The notes below the pieces were generated by a model that saw nothing but the letters and a program-made list of their open reading frames with translations, did not search any database and had not been told where the DNA came from. Both the position numbers and the translations under genes were made by a program. From the NCBI RefSeq assembly GCF_036227125.1, contig NZ_CP109435.1, positions 8,308,001 to 8,372,000 of the forward strand: a stretch of DNA of 64,000 nt. Direction: 5' to 3'. Every line of letters begins with the position of its first letter. The stretch's first letter is position 1. Below are positions 34,393 through 43,274 of this stretch, in pieces. Source of the DNA: Streptomyces sp. NBC_01485 (GTDB lineage Bacteria > Actinomycetota > Actinomycetes > Streptomycetales > Streptomycetaceae).

Positions 34393-35298
34393 TCACCTGG
34401 CCTTCGAGGGGACCTTCCGCGGCTCCGAGTGGTCGTGGAAGCCGCGCCCGGACTTCCTGCCGAGCAGTCCCGCCTCCACCATGCGCAGCAGCAGCGGAGG
34501 CGGGGCGTGCAGCGGGTCCTTGAAGTCCGCGTACATCGCCTCCGCGATGGCCGTGAGGGTGTCCAGGCCGATCAGGTCGGCCAGGCTCAGCGGCCCCATC
34601 GGGTGGGCGCAGCCCAGGACCATGCCGGTGTCGATGTCCTCCGCCGAGGCGTGACCCGACTCCAGCATCCGGATCGCCGACAGGAGATACGGCACGAGCA
34701 GCGCGTTGACCACGAAGCCGGCCCGGTCCTGGGCGCGGATCACCTTCTTGCCCAGGATCCCCGTGACGAACTCCTCGGCCCGCGACTGGGTCTGAGGGGC
34801 TGTCAGCAGCGACGGCACGATCTCCACGAGCTCCAGCACCGGCACCGGGTTGAAGAAGTGCACGCCGATCACCTGGTGCGGGCGGGTGGTGGCCATGCCC
34901 AGTTTCATGATGGGGAGGGAGGAGGTGTTCGACGCGAGCAGCGCGTCCTCCCGGACGACGATCCGGTCGAGCTCGGCGAACAGCTCGGCCTTCACCTTCT
35001 CGTCCTCCGTCGCCGCCTCCACCACCAGATCCCGGTCCGCGAAGTCCGACAGGTCGGCGGAGACCCGCACCCGGCCGAGCGCGGCCTCACGGTCCGCCCA
35101 GGAGAGCTTCCCGCGCCGTACACCGCGGTCGAGCGAGCCGGCGATCCGGGCGTGGCCGGCCTCGGCCGCACCCGGGTTCACCTCGTGGACGACGACGTCC
35201 AGCCCGGCCCGGGCGCAGACCTCGGCGATGCCCGCGCCCATCAGACCGCAGCCGACGACCCCGACCCTGCGTATGTCCGCGCCCGGCCCGGTGCTCAC
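34393..35298 (-). CDS. 3-hydroxyacyl-CoA (3-hydroxybutyryl-CoA) dehydrogenase
   Basis: 301 residues. N-terminal Rossmann fold with VGVVGCGLMGAGIAEVCARA for NAD. The catalytic His lies in VIGVHFFNPVPVLELVEIV, with Ser/Asn residues in LASNTSSLPI. The C-terminal dimer domain carries DRAGFVVNALLVPYL and CAHPMGPLSLADLIGLD. Length and motifs fit the short FadB2/PaaH/Hbd type. The GTG overlaps the acyl-CoA dehydrogenase stop by 4 bp. It is the last gene of the catabolic operon and would oxidise a 3-hydroxyacyl-CoA intermediate. Confidence 0.93.
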   Translation of the reverse strand: MSTGPGADIRRVGVVGCGLMGAGIAEVCARAGLDVVVHEVNPGAAEAGHARIAGSLDRGVRRGKLSWADREAALGRVRVSADLSDFADRDLVVEAATEDEKVKAELFAELDRIVVREDALLASNTSSLPIMKLGMATTRPHQVIGVHFFNPVPVLELVEIVPSLLTAPQTQSRAEEFVTGILGKKVIRAQDRAGFVVNALLVPYLLSAIRMLESGHASAEDIDTGMVLGCAHPMGPLSLADLIGLDTLTAIAEAMYADFKDPLHAPPPLLLRMVEAGLLGRKSGRGFHDHSEPRKVPSKAR

Positions 35299-36485
35299 CG
35301 GAACGCCGCCTGGCCCGTCAGGGACTGGCCGATCACCAGCGTGTGCATCTCGACCGTGCCCTCGTAGGTGAGGATCGACTCCAGGTTGTTGGCGTGCCGG
35401 ATGACCGGGTACTCCAGCGAGATGCCGTTCGCGCCCAGGATCGTGCGCGAGGTCCGGCAGATCTCCAGCGCCGTACGCGTGTTGTTGAGCTTGCCGTAGC
35501 TGACCTGCTCGGGCCGCAGCCCGCGGTCGTCCTTGATCCGGCCGAGGTGCAGAGCCAGCAGCGTGCCCTTGGACAGTTCGAGCGACATGTCGGTGAACTT
35601 GGCCTGGGTCAGCTGGAATCCGCTGATCGGCCGGCCGAACTGGACCCGGTCGCCGGCGTAGGACAGCGCCGCCCGGAAGGAGGAGCGCGCGGCGCCCATC
35701 GCACCCCAGGCGATGCCGTACCGGGCCTCGTTGAGGCAGGACAGCGGACCGCGCAGCCCCCGCACCTCCGGCAGCACGGCCGTCGCCGGCAGCCGTACGG
35801 CGTCCAGGACCAGCTCGCTCGTCACCGATGCCCGCAGCGACATCTTGTGCTTGATGGCCGTCGCCGAGAAGCCGGGGGAGTCGGTGGGGACGACGAAGCC
35901 GCGGATGCCGTCGTCCGTACGGGCCCAGACCACGGCGACGTCGGCGACCGAGCCGTTCGTGATCCACATCTTGCGGCCGTCGAGGACCCAGTCGTCGCCG
36001 TCCCGGCGGGCCACGGTGCGCATGCTGCCCGGGTCCGAGCCGGAGTCGGGCTCGGTGAGGCCGAAGCAGCCGATGGCGGTGCCCGCGGCCAGGCGCGGCA
36101 GCCACTCCTGCTTCTGCTCCTCGGAGCCGAAGGCGTGGACGGCGTACATGGCCAGCGAGCCCTGCACCGACACCAGGGAACGCAGCCCGGAGTCGGAGGC
36201 CTCCAGTTCCAGGCAGGCGAGGCCGTAGTCGACCGCGCTCATCCCCGCGCAGCCGTAGCCTTCCAAGTGCATGCCCAGCAGGCCGAGTTCGCCGAGTTCC
36301 TTGGTGAGTCCGCGAATATCCTCGATCTCGCCCTGCTCGAACCAGTCGGCGATGAAGGGGTCGACGCGCCGGTCGCAGAAGGTGCGCACCGTGTCGCGCA
36401 CGGCGCGCTCCTCCGGGGTGAGCAGGCTGTCGAGTTCGAGCAGGTCGAGGGGGTCGGCCGGGCGCCCGGCGTGCGGTGTGTGCAT
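35295..36485 (-). CDS. Acyl-CoA dehydrogenase, glutaryl-CoA dehydrogenase type
   Basis: 396 residues. It strongly resembles glutaryl-CoA dehydrogenase. LRSLVSVQGSLAM carries the Arg that pairs with the substrate gamma-carboxylate. CFGLTEPDSGSDPGSMRT and WITNGSVADVAVVWAR form the FAD loops. ILGANGISLEYPVIRHANNL and TYEGTVEMHTLVIGQSLTG include the catalytic Glu in YEGT. GCDH converts glutaryl-CoA to crotonyl-CoA with loss of CO2; the coupled 3-hydroxyacyl-CoA dehydrogenase fits a route to acetyl-CoA. A dicarboxyl-CoA close to glutaryl-CoA may be the actual substrate. Confidence 0.92.
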   Translation of the reverse strand: MHTPHAGRPADPLDLLELDSLLTPEERAVRDTVRTFCDRRVDPFIADWFEQGEIEDIRGLTKELGELGLLGMHLEGYGCAGMSAVDYGLACLELEASDSGLRSLVSVQGSLAMYAVHAFGSEEQKQEWLPRLAAGTAIGCFGLTEPDSGSDPGSMRTVARRDGDDWVLDGRKMWITNGSVADVAVVWARTDDGIRGFVVPTDSPGFSATAIKHKMSLRASVTSELVLDAVRLPATAVLPEVRGLRGPLSCLNEARYGIAWGAMGAARSSFRAALSYAGDRVQFGRPISGFQLTQAKFTDMSLELSKGTLLALHLGRIKDDRGLRPEQVSYGKLNNTRTALEICRTSRTILGANGISLEYPVIRHANNLESILTYEGTVEMHTLVIGQSLTGQAAFR

Positions 36486-36523
36486 CGGGGTCTCCTAAGT
36501 CGTCGCTCAAGTCTTCGCTGGGG

Positions 36524-37636
36524 TCAGGCCGTCGGGCTGATGACGAAGTTGCTGAAGCCGCCGTTGCGCTCGGCGATCCCGCCGATGGCGTCGTTGACCT
36601 GCTCCAGCGGGTACACGTGGTGCTCCAGCGGGCTCAGGTCCAGCAGGCCCGCCTCCGCCAGGTCGGCCATGGCCTGCCCCTCGCCGGAGGTGAACCAGGC
36701 GGAGCCGATCAGCCGCAGTTGCTGGTCCATCATCCGGTGGATGTCGATCGGCAGATCACCGGCGACGGCGCCGATGTTGACGGCGATGCCGCCGCGCGCC
36801 ATCGCCCGCATACCGGCCCGGAAGGTCTCGTGCGGGGCGCCCGGACCGAGGGCGTCGATGTAGATGTCGGCGCCGTAGCCGCCGGTCTCCTCGTGGATCC
36901 ACTCGTCGAGCGGGCCGTCGTCCAGGGAGTGCAGCCGCAGCCGGCCGCCCGCCAGCTTGCCGACCTGCTCCAGGAGGCCCCTGTCGCGGCCCGTGCCGTA
37001 GACGTGGGTCAGGCCGAGGGCGGGCGCGAGGAGCGCGGCGCCGATGCCGAGGGTGCCGCTGATGCCGTTGATCAGGACCCTCTTGCCCGGGCCCGCCCCG
37101 GCCTTGCGCAGCGCCGAGTACATCGTGCCGAGGTAGCCGAAGCGGGCGGCGGCCTCGAAGGACAGCGAGTCCGGCAGCTTCACCAGGCTGTACGCCGGGG
37201 CGATCGTGTACTCGGCGAGGCCGCCCTGGTAGCGGTCGAGCAGGTTCAGCGCGGTCGGGGAGAAGCCGAAGTAGCCGGCGAAGGCGTAACTGGCGCAGTT
37301 GATCGAGTCGTTGTCGCGGCACGAGCGACAGGAACCGCAGGAGCGGCCCGGGTTGACGTACACCCGGTCGCCGACCTCGAAGCCCTCGACGCCCTCGCCG
37401 ACCTCCTCGACGACCCCGGCCGGGTCCAGGCCGAAGATCGCCGGCAGGGTGGGCAGCGGGCTGTGCGGGAACCAGGTGGTCCACATGTTCAGGATGTTGG
37501 CGAGGTTCGGGACGATGTTGACGGCGTGGACGGCCACGCGGACATCACCACGGCCGGGCTCGGGAACGGGCAGTTCCTCGAGCTTCATCGGCTCTCCGAC
37601 GTGGTGCATCCGCGCGGCTCGCATGGTCGCACTCAT
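36524..37636 (-). CDS. Zinc-type medium-chain alcohol dehydrogenase
   Basis: 370 residues. MDR architecture: N-terminal GroES-like fold, a structural zinc loop with four cysteines (GRSCGSCRSCRDNDSINC), then a Rossmann domain (GKRVLINGISGTLGIGAALL). The usual catalytic Cys-x-His start of the active-site zinc is replaced (AVNIVPNLANILN), so the catalytic zinc may be missing and hydride transfer organised differently. It lies in the catabolic operon between the acyl-CoA ligase and the glutaryl-CoA dehydrogenase genes. It probably oxidises or reduces a ring-derived alcohol or enoyl intermediate; substrate unknown. Confidence 0.85.
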   Translation of the reverse strand: MSATMRAARMHHVGEPMKLEELPVPEPGRGDVRVAVHAVNIVPNLANILNMWTTWFPHSPLPTLPAIFGLDPAGVVEEVGEGVEGFEVGDRVYVNPGRSCGSCRSCRDNDSINCASYAFAGYFGFSPTALNLLDRYQGGLAEYTIAPAYSLVKLPDSLSFEAAARFGYLGTMYSALRKAGAGPGKRVLINGISGTLGIGAALLAPALGLTHVYGTGRDRGLLEQVGKLAGGRLRLHSLDDGPLDEWIHEETGGYGADIYIDALGPGAPHETFRAGMRAMARGGIAVNIGAVAGDLPIDIHRMMDQQLRLIGSAWFTSGEGQAMADLAEAGLLDLSPLEHHVYPLEQVNDAIGGIAERNGGFSNFVISPTA

Positions 37637-37782
37637 GGCGTCTCCTCAGGGAGGGGAGGGAGAGACGGCGCCGACAGGGGGCGCGGTCTCGGGGGGAGAT
37701 GTGGGGGTGCCGACGCCGGGTTCGCGTCGTCCTCGAGCGGTGAGGCGGGTGTGGCGGGTGTGGCTGTGTGGGGGGTGTGCGG

Positions 37783-39240
37783 TCAGTCGTCGAGCAGCGT
37801 CGTCAGCCGGGCGCGCTGCAGTTTTCCGGTGGCCCCGCGCGGCAGCGCGGGCACGACGCACAGTCGCCGGGGCCACTTGTGCCGGGCGAGCCGGCCGTCG
37901 AGGTGACCGCGGACGTCGTCCAGGGTCGGGCTGCCGGCGTCGGTGACGAGGAAGGCGGTCACGACCTCGCCCCAGACCGGGTCCGGAGCCCCCGACACCG
38001 CGATCTCGACCACGCCGGGGAAGTCGGCGAGGGCGTTCTCGACCTCGGCGGGGTCGACGTTCTCGCCGCCGGTGATGATGGTCTCCTTGAGCCGGCCGAC
38101 GACCGTGAGGCGGCCCTCGTCGTCGAACCGTCCCCGGTCACCGCTGTGGAACCAGCCCTCGGCGTCGGTCGCGGGCACCGGCCCGGCGGCGGTCCAGTAC
38201 ACGGATGCCACCGAGGGCCCGCGCACCCAGATCTCACCGGGCAGGTCGACCGGCGCGGGAACGCCGGTCACGTCCACGACCGTCATCTCGACCCCGGGGA
38301 CGGGGGAGCCCGTCGAGGTCGCCGGTTCGTCGGGCGCGGAGTACGTGACCCCCGCGCTGGTCTCGGTCAGCCCGTAGGAGTTGACCACGCCGATCCCGCG
38401 GGCCCGGAACTGCTCGCGGGTGGCGGTCTGGGCCGGTGATCCGCCCGACAGGATCCATCGCAGGGTGTCCAGGTCGCCGCCGGTGAAGCGCGGGTGACGG
38501 GCCAGCAGGGCGGACATGGCGGGGACGGCGAAGGCGCAGGTCACCCGGTGGTCGCGGACCAGATCGGCGAACAGGTCCGGGTCGAACCGCGGAGCCAGGA
38601 CGACCGTCCCGCGCCGCGCCCAGGTGCACTGCGGCAGCCCGCCCAGGACGGCGACGTGCGCCAGCGGGGTGGCGACCAGCGCGGTGTCGTCCGCGCCGAA
38701 GGGCAACCCGGCCAGGCCGCCCGCCATGCTCCGGTCCAGGTTGTCGTGGGTGAGCGCGACGCCCTTGGGACGGCCGGAGGTCCCGGACGTGAACGCGATC
38801 ACCGCGACGTCCGAGCCGGCCGGCGGATCGCAGACCGGCGCCTCGGGACCCTCGTCCTCGGGATGCAGGTCCGCCCAGGTCAGCCGCAGGCCCGTGCCCG
38901 CCGGGAACCCCTCGTCGGCGACCACGGCCGTCGGGGTGGTCTCCTCGCACACGACGGCGAGTTCGCCGCCCGTCACCTGCGGGTGCAGCGGGACGAGGAC
39001 GGCGCCCATGCGCGTCACCGCGAACAGCGTGATCAGCGCCTCGGGCCGGGCCGCGCCCTGCATCACCACCCGGTCGCCGCCGCGCACCCCGAACTTGTCG
39101 AGCCGGGCGACCGTGCGGCGGACCGCGAGGTCCAGCTCGCCGTAGGTCCAGGAGCGGTCCTCGAAGACGAGGGCGAGCCGGGAGCCCGCCTCCGCCGCGC
39201 TGGCCACGAGGTGAGCGCCGAACCAGGAAGCGGCGGTCAT
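37783..39240 (-). CDS. Acyl-CoA ligase (AMP-dependent synthetase, ANL family)
   Basis: 485 residues. The adenylation motifs are present: FTSGTSGRPKGVALTH (phosphate loop), NSYGLTETSAGVTY, GWFHSGDRGRFDDEGRLTVVGR, and a C-terminal catalytic Lys in LPRGATGKLQRARL. The length and the early GDRVVMQGAARPEALITLFA region fit aryl/fatty-acid CoA ligases (menE/4-coumarate-like). Its ATG overlaps the ferredoxin reductase stop by 4 bp. It would activate a carboxylate, probably formed after ring oxidation, for the CoA-dependent dehydrogenases downstream. Confidence 0.92.
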   Translation of the reverse strand: MTAASWFGAHLVASAAEAGSRLALVFEDRSWTYGELDLAVRRTVARLDKFGVRGGDRVVMQGAARPEALITLFAVTRMGAVLVPLHPQVTGGELAVVCEETTPTAVVADEGFPAGTGLRLTWADLHPEDEGPEAPVCDPPAGSDVAVIAFTSGTSGRPKGVALTHDNLDRSMAGGLAGLPFGADDTALVATPLAHVAVLGGLPQCTWARRGTVVLAPRFDPDLFADLVRDHRVTCAFAVPAMSALLARHPRFTGGDLDTLRWILSGGSPAQTATREQFRARGIGVVNSYGLTETSAGVTYSAPDEPATSTGSPVPGVEMTVVDVTGVPAPVDLPGEIWVRGPSVASVYWTAAGPVPATDAEGWFHSGDRGRFDDEGRLTVVGRLKETIITGGENVDPAEVENALADFPGVVEIAVSGAPDPVWGEVVTAFLVTDAGSPTLDDVRGHLDGRLARHKWPRRLCVVPALPRGATGKLQRARLTTLLDD

Positions 39241-40493
39241 GCCCGCACCTCCGCGGCCCGTCTGGCGCGCGCGAGCCCGCCCAGCGTGGTGTCCGTCAGT
39301 TCGTCGGCCAGGACCGGTGTCTCCCGCTCCAGCAACCGACGGGCGGCCAGGTGCTCGGCGGGCCAGTCGAGCGTCTCGACGGCTGCCAGCCGGCCGCCCC
39401 GGAAGGCATACGCGGCCAGTCGTCCCGGGGTGTCGCCCGCGACCAGCCGGACGTCGTCGGAGGGCGCCCGCAGCCCGGCTATCTGCAGCTTGACGGCGCC
39501 CTGGTCGCTCCAGAACCACGGCAGGTTCGCGTACGGGGCGGGGGGCTGCCCGGCGAGGCGCCGGCCGACCAGGGCTCCCTGGTCGGTGGCGTTCTGTACG
39601 GACTCCAGCCGGACCAGGCCCGGCGCGTGCGGGTGGGGGTGGCGGGCGCAGTCGCCGACGGCGGAGACCCGCGGGTCGCTGACCGAGCGGAGCTGCTCGT
39701 CGACCAGCACACCGTCGTCGACGGCGAGGCCGGCGTCGCGCGCCAGCTCGTCCCGGGGGACGGCGCCGATGCCGTACACGACCAGGTCGGCGGGGAGGGT
39801 CCCGGCCGACGTCACGACCTGCCGGACCCGGTCGGTGCCCTCGATGGCCTGCACGGCCGTCCCGGTGTGGACGTGGACCCCGGACTCCTCGTGCCGCCGG
39901 CGGAGGTGTTCCGCGAGCTGCGGGGAGACGGCCCGGCTCAGCAGCCGGTCGGCGAGTTCGACGACGGTCACCCGTGCGCCGCGCGCCCGGGCCACCTGGG
40001 CGAGTTCCAGCCCGATGAAGCCGCCGCCGATGACGACCACGTCCTGGGCCGTCGTCAGGGCCCGGCCGACGGCCAGGGCGTCGTCGAGCGAGCGCACGGC
40101 GTGCACGCCGGCCAGATCGGCGCCGGGGACGGGCAGCGGCCGGTTGCGGGCGCCGGTCGCCAGCACCAGGTGGGCGTAGGGCACGCTCAGCCCGGCGCGG
40201 CTGCGGACCGTGCGGTCGGCGGTGTCCAGGGCGACCACGTCGTCACCGAGCCGCAGCTCGATGTCGCGCTCGCCGTAGAAGGACTCCGGGACCAGCGACA
40301 CCCGCAGCTCGTCCGGCTCGGTGTGCGCCTTCTTGGACAACGGCGGCCGCTGGTACGGCAGATGGGGCTCGTCGGCGAACACGGTGACCGGGCCGTCGTA
40401 GCCGCCGGCGCGCAGCGTCGAGACGACGCTGAAGCCGGCCTGCCCGCCGCCGACCACCACGACTCCCGCCACGCCGGGTCTGTCCGCGCTCAT
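39237..40493 (-). CDS. FAD-dependent ferredoxin reductase
   Basis: 418 residues. Two Rossmann motifs are seen: GVVVVGGGQAGFSVVSTLRA for FAD and DVVVIGGGFIGLELAQVARA for NAD(P)H. A second FAD contact is VSAVGDCARHPHPHA, and the C-terminal reductase domain contains YANLPWFWSDQGAVKLQ. This is the putidaredoxin-reductase/rubredoxin-reductase type. It overlaps both the ferredoxin gene (upstream) and ligase gene (downstream) by 4 bp. Together with the [2Fe-2S] ferredoxin it should deliver electrons to the P450. Confidence 0.95.
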   Translation of the reverse strand: MSADRPGVAGVVVVGGGQAGFSVVSTLRAGGYDGPVTVFADEPHLPYQRPPLSKKAHTEPDELRVSLVPESFYGERDIELRLGDDVVALDTADRTVRSRAGLSVPYAHLVLATGARNRPLPVPGADLAGVHAVRSLDDALAVGRALTTAQDVVVIGGGFIGLELAQVARARGARVTVVELADRLLSRAVSPQLAEHLRRRHEESGVHVHTGTAVQAIEGTDRVRQVVTSAGTLPADLVVYGIGAVPRDELARDAGLAVDDGVLVDEQLRSVSDPRVSAVGDCARHPHPHAPGLVRLESVQNATDQGALVGRRLAGQPPAPYANLPWFWSDQGAVKLQIAGLRAPSDDVRLVAGDTPGRLAAYAFRGGRLAAVETLDWPAEHLAARRLLERETPVLADELTDTTLGGLARARRAAEVRA

Positions 40494-40813
40494 ACCTGCT
40501 CCTCGGGCACGTGGACCAGCATCGGGTCGAGGGCGTCGGAGAGCTGGACCTGGCAGCTCAGCCGGCTGGTGGGCCGGCGTTCGGCGGCGGTGAAGTCGAG
40601 CATCTCGTCCTCGACGTCGTTCGGCCCGCCCGCCAGCTCGGACTGGGCGGCGTCGAGATAGACGTGGCAGGTGGCGCAGGAGGCGTTGCCCCCGCACTCG
40701 GCGACGATGCCTGCGACGCCGTTCGAGACGGCCGCCTGCATGAGCACGGTCCCCGACGCGGCCGTGACCTTGCGTTCGGTCCCGTCGGGCAACTGGAAGA
40801 TGACGGTGGGCAT
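40490..40813 (-). CDS. [2Fe-2S] ferredoxin, putidaredoxin/adrenodoxin type
   Basis: 107 residues. Cluster cysteines appear as C-x5-C-x2-C (AECGGNASCATCHVYLD) plus a distal Cys in SRLSCQVQLS. The DVEDEMLDF segment and the C terminus fit vertebrate-type ferredoxins. It lies 23 bp downstream of the P450 gene and overlaps the reductase gene. The three encode a complete class I P450 electron chain. Confidence 0.95.
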   Translation of the reverse strand: MPTVIFQLPDGTERKVTAASGTVLMQAAVSNGVAGIVAECGGNASCATCHVYLDAAQSELAGGPNDVEDEMLDFTAAERRPTSRLSCQVQLSDALDPMLVHVPEEQV

Positions 40814-40836
40814 GAAGTCCTCCGGAAGGGGACGGC

Positions 40837-42048
40837 TCAGGCTGCTTGCCAGGTGACGTTCAGAGAGGTCGGCCCGCGGAACACCCAGCCCTCCATGGGG
40901 CTCTCCGTGCCTTCTTCGAGGCGGAGTCCCTTGAGGCGGCTGAAGACCAGGGGCCAGGCGATCGCGCTGACCTCGTGGCGCGCGACCCACGCGCCCATGC
41001 AGAAGTGCGGTCCGCCGCCGAAGGCGAGATGCGGACGGTTCGGCCGGTCGAGGTCGAACTCGTCGGCCCGCTCGAACACCGACTCGTCGCGGTTGCCCGA
41101 GGCGATGACGAGGGCGACGCGGCTGCCGGCCGGGAGGGTCAGCCCGGCGATCTCGTGGTCCTGGGTGAGCTGGCGCGGGTACATGCCGATCGGCGACACC
41201 CAGCGGGCGGTCTCCTCGAACACCCGCTTCCAGGACGCGGCCGGATCGGCGAGGACCCGGTCCAGTACCGCCGGGCGGTTCAGCAGGGCCCAGGCGCCCA
41301 CGCCGAAGACGTCACGCGGCTCGTTGACGCCTCCGCCGATGATGACCTTGACGTTGTTCTGGATCTCGGTGAGGTCCACCGGCTCGGCCGCGTGGACCAT
41401 GGAGGAGATCACCGAGCCGTCGGGCTCGCGCCGCGCGGCCTCCGCCGCCTCGGCGACCGCGTCGTCGATGGCACGGGTGGCCCGTTCGGCGCGCAGCCAG
41501 ATGTCGGGGTCGTCGGCGTAGTTGCTGTTGCCGGCCATCATGGCCCGCGACCAGTCGGCGATGTCCTCGGCGCCCGCCTGGTGCAGGCCCAGGACGAGGG
41601 CCAGGTTGGCGGCGGCGAGCGGCTCGGCGAAGTCGGCTATCAGGTCGGCCTCGCCGCGGCCGGCGATCCGGTCGAGCAGGTCGTGCGCCGTACGCTCGAA
41701 GGCGCCTGCCCACAGGTCACGGACCTGGCGCGGCCGGGTCGGCGGCTCGGCCGCGGACCGCAGCCGCCGGTGGTTCGGGTCGTCCTCGCGGAGCATGTTC
41801 GGGCCGACCGTGCGCAGCAGCAGCGAGCCCTCCTCGCGTGAGCTGAACACCTCGGGCAGCTTCTCCGCGTGGACGATGTCCTCGTACCGGGTGAGCAGGT
41901 GCCGGCCGACCGAGGGGACCCAGGCGAGCGGGGCGTCGGCGCGCAGCTCGGCGTAGGCGGGGTAGGGGTCGTGGCGGAGGTCGGCGAGATCGAGATCGAC
42001 GACGGGCGCTCCGGGCGCCGCCGTCGTCACCGCGCTCACGGCGTTCAC
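40837..42048 (-). CDS. Cytochrome P450 monooxygenase
   Basis: 403 residues. The heme loop FGGGPHFCMGAWVAR carries the axial Cys. The K-helix E-x-x-R is EETARW, and PNMLREDDPNHRRLR is the C-helix heme contact. The I-helix reads VIIGGGVNEPRDV: the usual acid-alcohol (D/E-T) pair is replaced by Asn-Glu-Pro-Arg. GTG overlaps the cupin stop by 4 bp. With ferredoxin and reductase genes immediately downstream, it is probably the first catabolic enzyme. It would hydroxylate or dealkylate a ring substrate to give a diol for the nearby extradiol dioxygenase; the exact reaction is unknown. Confidence 0.95.
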   Translation of the reverse strand: MNAVSAVTTAAPGAPVVDLDLADLRHDPYPAYAELRADAPLAWVPSVGRHLLTRYEDIVHAEKLPEVFSSREEGSLLLRTVGPNMLREDDPNHRRLRSAAEPPTRPRQVRDLWAGAFERTAHDLLDRIAGRGEADLIADFAEPLAAANLALVLGLHQAGAEDIADWSRAMMAGNSNYADDPDIWLRAERATRAIDDAVAEAAEAARREPDGSVISSMVHAAEPVDLTEIQNNVKVIIGGGVNEPRDVFGVGAWALLNRPAVLDRVLADPAASWKRVFEETARWVSPIGMYPRQLTQDHEIAGLTLPAGSRVALVIASGNRDESVFERADEFDLDRPNRPHLAFGGGPHFCMGAWVARHEVSAIAWPLVFSRLKGLRLEEGTESPMEGWVFRGPTSLNVTWQAA

Positions 42049-42575
42049 GCCGTGCCGCCCGCGCCGATCAGGACGAAGAAGACGGTGGCGGGCTCGGTGC
42101 CGTTGTTGCGCCAGGCGTGCCGGGTGCCGTTCTGCACGACCAGGTCGCCGGGCGTCAGCAGGGCCGTCTCGCCGCCGTCGAGGTCGAGGACGATCTCGCC
42201 GCTGAGGACGACGGCGTAGTCGACGGTGGGCGTGGTGTGCATGCCGGGGTTGTCGAGCTCGAAGAGCTCGGCCAGGCCCGGGGTGCCCGCGAGCTGCTCG
42301 GCGCCCGCGGCCACCGGGTCCCAGTCCGGGTCGGCGAAGACACTGGCCGGCGGGAAGGTGACGGTCAGGGCTATCGTCTCGCCCGGGGCGGGTACGTAGG
42401 ACTCCAGCGCCCGGGTCGGGTCGGCCGACGCGACGGCCGGGGACGCCGTGTTCCACACCAGGGAGCGGGCGAAGCCGGGGGTGTGGGTGTACTGGAGGGT
42501 GACCGGCGGCTCGCCGTCACTCACGATCACGGGCTTGCCGCTCTGGCCGACACCGGTGACAACACGACGGACCAT
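42045..42575 (-). CDS. Cupin-domain protein
   Basis: 176 residues. The double-stranded beta-helix core at about residues 108-165 has cupin motif 1 (GMHTTPTVDYAVVLSGEIVL) and motif 2 (PGDLVVQNGTRHAWRN). The histidine pair of motif 1 is reduced to one His, so metal binding is uncertain. It is the first gene of the eight-gene operon and is coupled to the P450 by a GTGA overlap. A MarR-type site lies just upstream. It may be a small dioxygenase, isomerase or ligand-binding protein. Confidence 0.85.
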   Translation of the reverse strand: MVRRVVTGVGQSGKPVIVSDGEPPVTLQYTHTPGFARSLVWNTASPAVASADPTRALESYVPAPGETIALTVTFPPASVFADPDWDPVAAGAEQLAGTPGLAELFELDNPGMHTTPTVDYAVVLSGEIVLDLDGGETALLTPGDLVVQNGTRHAWRNNGTEPATVFFVLIGAGGTA

Positions 42576-42603
42576 GATTCTCTCCCTTGAGAAACCAGCC
42601 TGC

Positions 42604-42633
42604 TGTTAGATGCTTGACGGTAAGGGTTCTAAC
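42604..42633. promoter_or_regulatory. MarR-type operator upstream of cupin-P450 operon
   Basis: TGTTAGATGCTTGACGGT (42604-42621) matches, in reverse orientation, the element at 44818-44835 in 16 of 18 positions. GTTAGA (42605-42610) and TCTAAC (42628-42633) also form inverted arms. It lies between the operon start and the MarR gene, as expected for that regulator. Confidence 0.65.
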
Positions 42634-42696
42634 TGTTTTCGAGGGGCGCGTGACGACGGCTCCGAGTGTGGTCGGTGGGCCGGTTCCCGGGCCCGT

Positions 42697-43239
42697 TCAC
42701 TCCGCGGGCGGGGTCTCCTGGTTGACCAGCGTACGCAGCAGATGGACCAGTTCACTGAGTTGGTCGTCACGTAGGACGCCCGTCCAGGCGTGCTCGCGCT
42801 TCGTCTGGGCCGCGATGGCCAGCCGTAGCGTCTCGCGGCCCTCCGGTGTGAGTTCGACCACCAGTTGCCGGCGGTCGGTCTCGACCCGCTCGCGGGTGAC
42901 GAGGCCGCGGCCCTCCAGCGTCGCGAGGGCGCTGGAGATGCTGGCCCGGGTGGATCCGGAGACCCGGCCGATGTCCTGCTGGCCGAGTGGACCGTACACC
43001 CACAGGGCGTTGAGGATCCGGAAGCCCGCCCAGGTCAGGCCCAGCGGCCGGTGGACGTGCTTCTCGAAGTCCTTGGTCAGCCGGGCTTCGAGGCGGGTGA
43101 GGTCGGTGACCATCTCGATCGCGTCGAGACTGCGGGGATCGGTCGTGCCCAGCTCACGGTGCTGGTGGCGCAGCAGCTCCGAGAACTCCCGGGTCCGTCG
43201 CGCGCCTGCGGTCTCCGGTTCACGCACGGTGTCCGTCAC
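42697..43239 (-). CDS. MarR-family transcriptional regulator
   Basis: 180 residues, GTG start. The winged helix reads GLTWAGFRILNALWVYGPLG, then DIGRVSGSTRASISSALATL and the wing VTRERVETDRRQLVVELTPEG, all typical MarR features. It is the third gene of a CMD-FAH-MarR string and faces the cupin-P450 operon. Two near-identical 18-bp sites, one before that operon and one in the CMD/extradiol intergenic region, are probable targets. Such regulators are normally released by the aromatic substrate or its CoA ester. Confidence 0.92.
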   Translation of the reverse strand: MTDTVREPETAGARRTREFSELLRHQHRELGTTDPRSLDAIEMVTDLTRLEARLTKDFEKHVHRPLGLTWAGFRILNALWVYGPLGQQDIGRVSGSTRASISSALATLEGRGLVTRERVETDRRQLVVELTPEGRETLRLAIAAQTKREHAWTGVLRDDQLSELVHLLRTLVNQETPPAE

Positions 43240-43274
43240 GATCTCCCACCCTTCCCTCTCCGGCCTCGCCGGTG

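Noticed and set aside
34393..36510. A fused acyl-CoA dehydrogenase/3-hydroxyacyl-CoA dehydrogenase
   Set aside because: The long frame is an extension of the second gene; the first gene is read in another frame and stops at 35295, with a GTG start at 35298.
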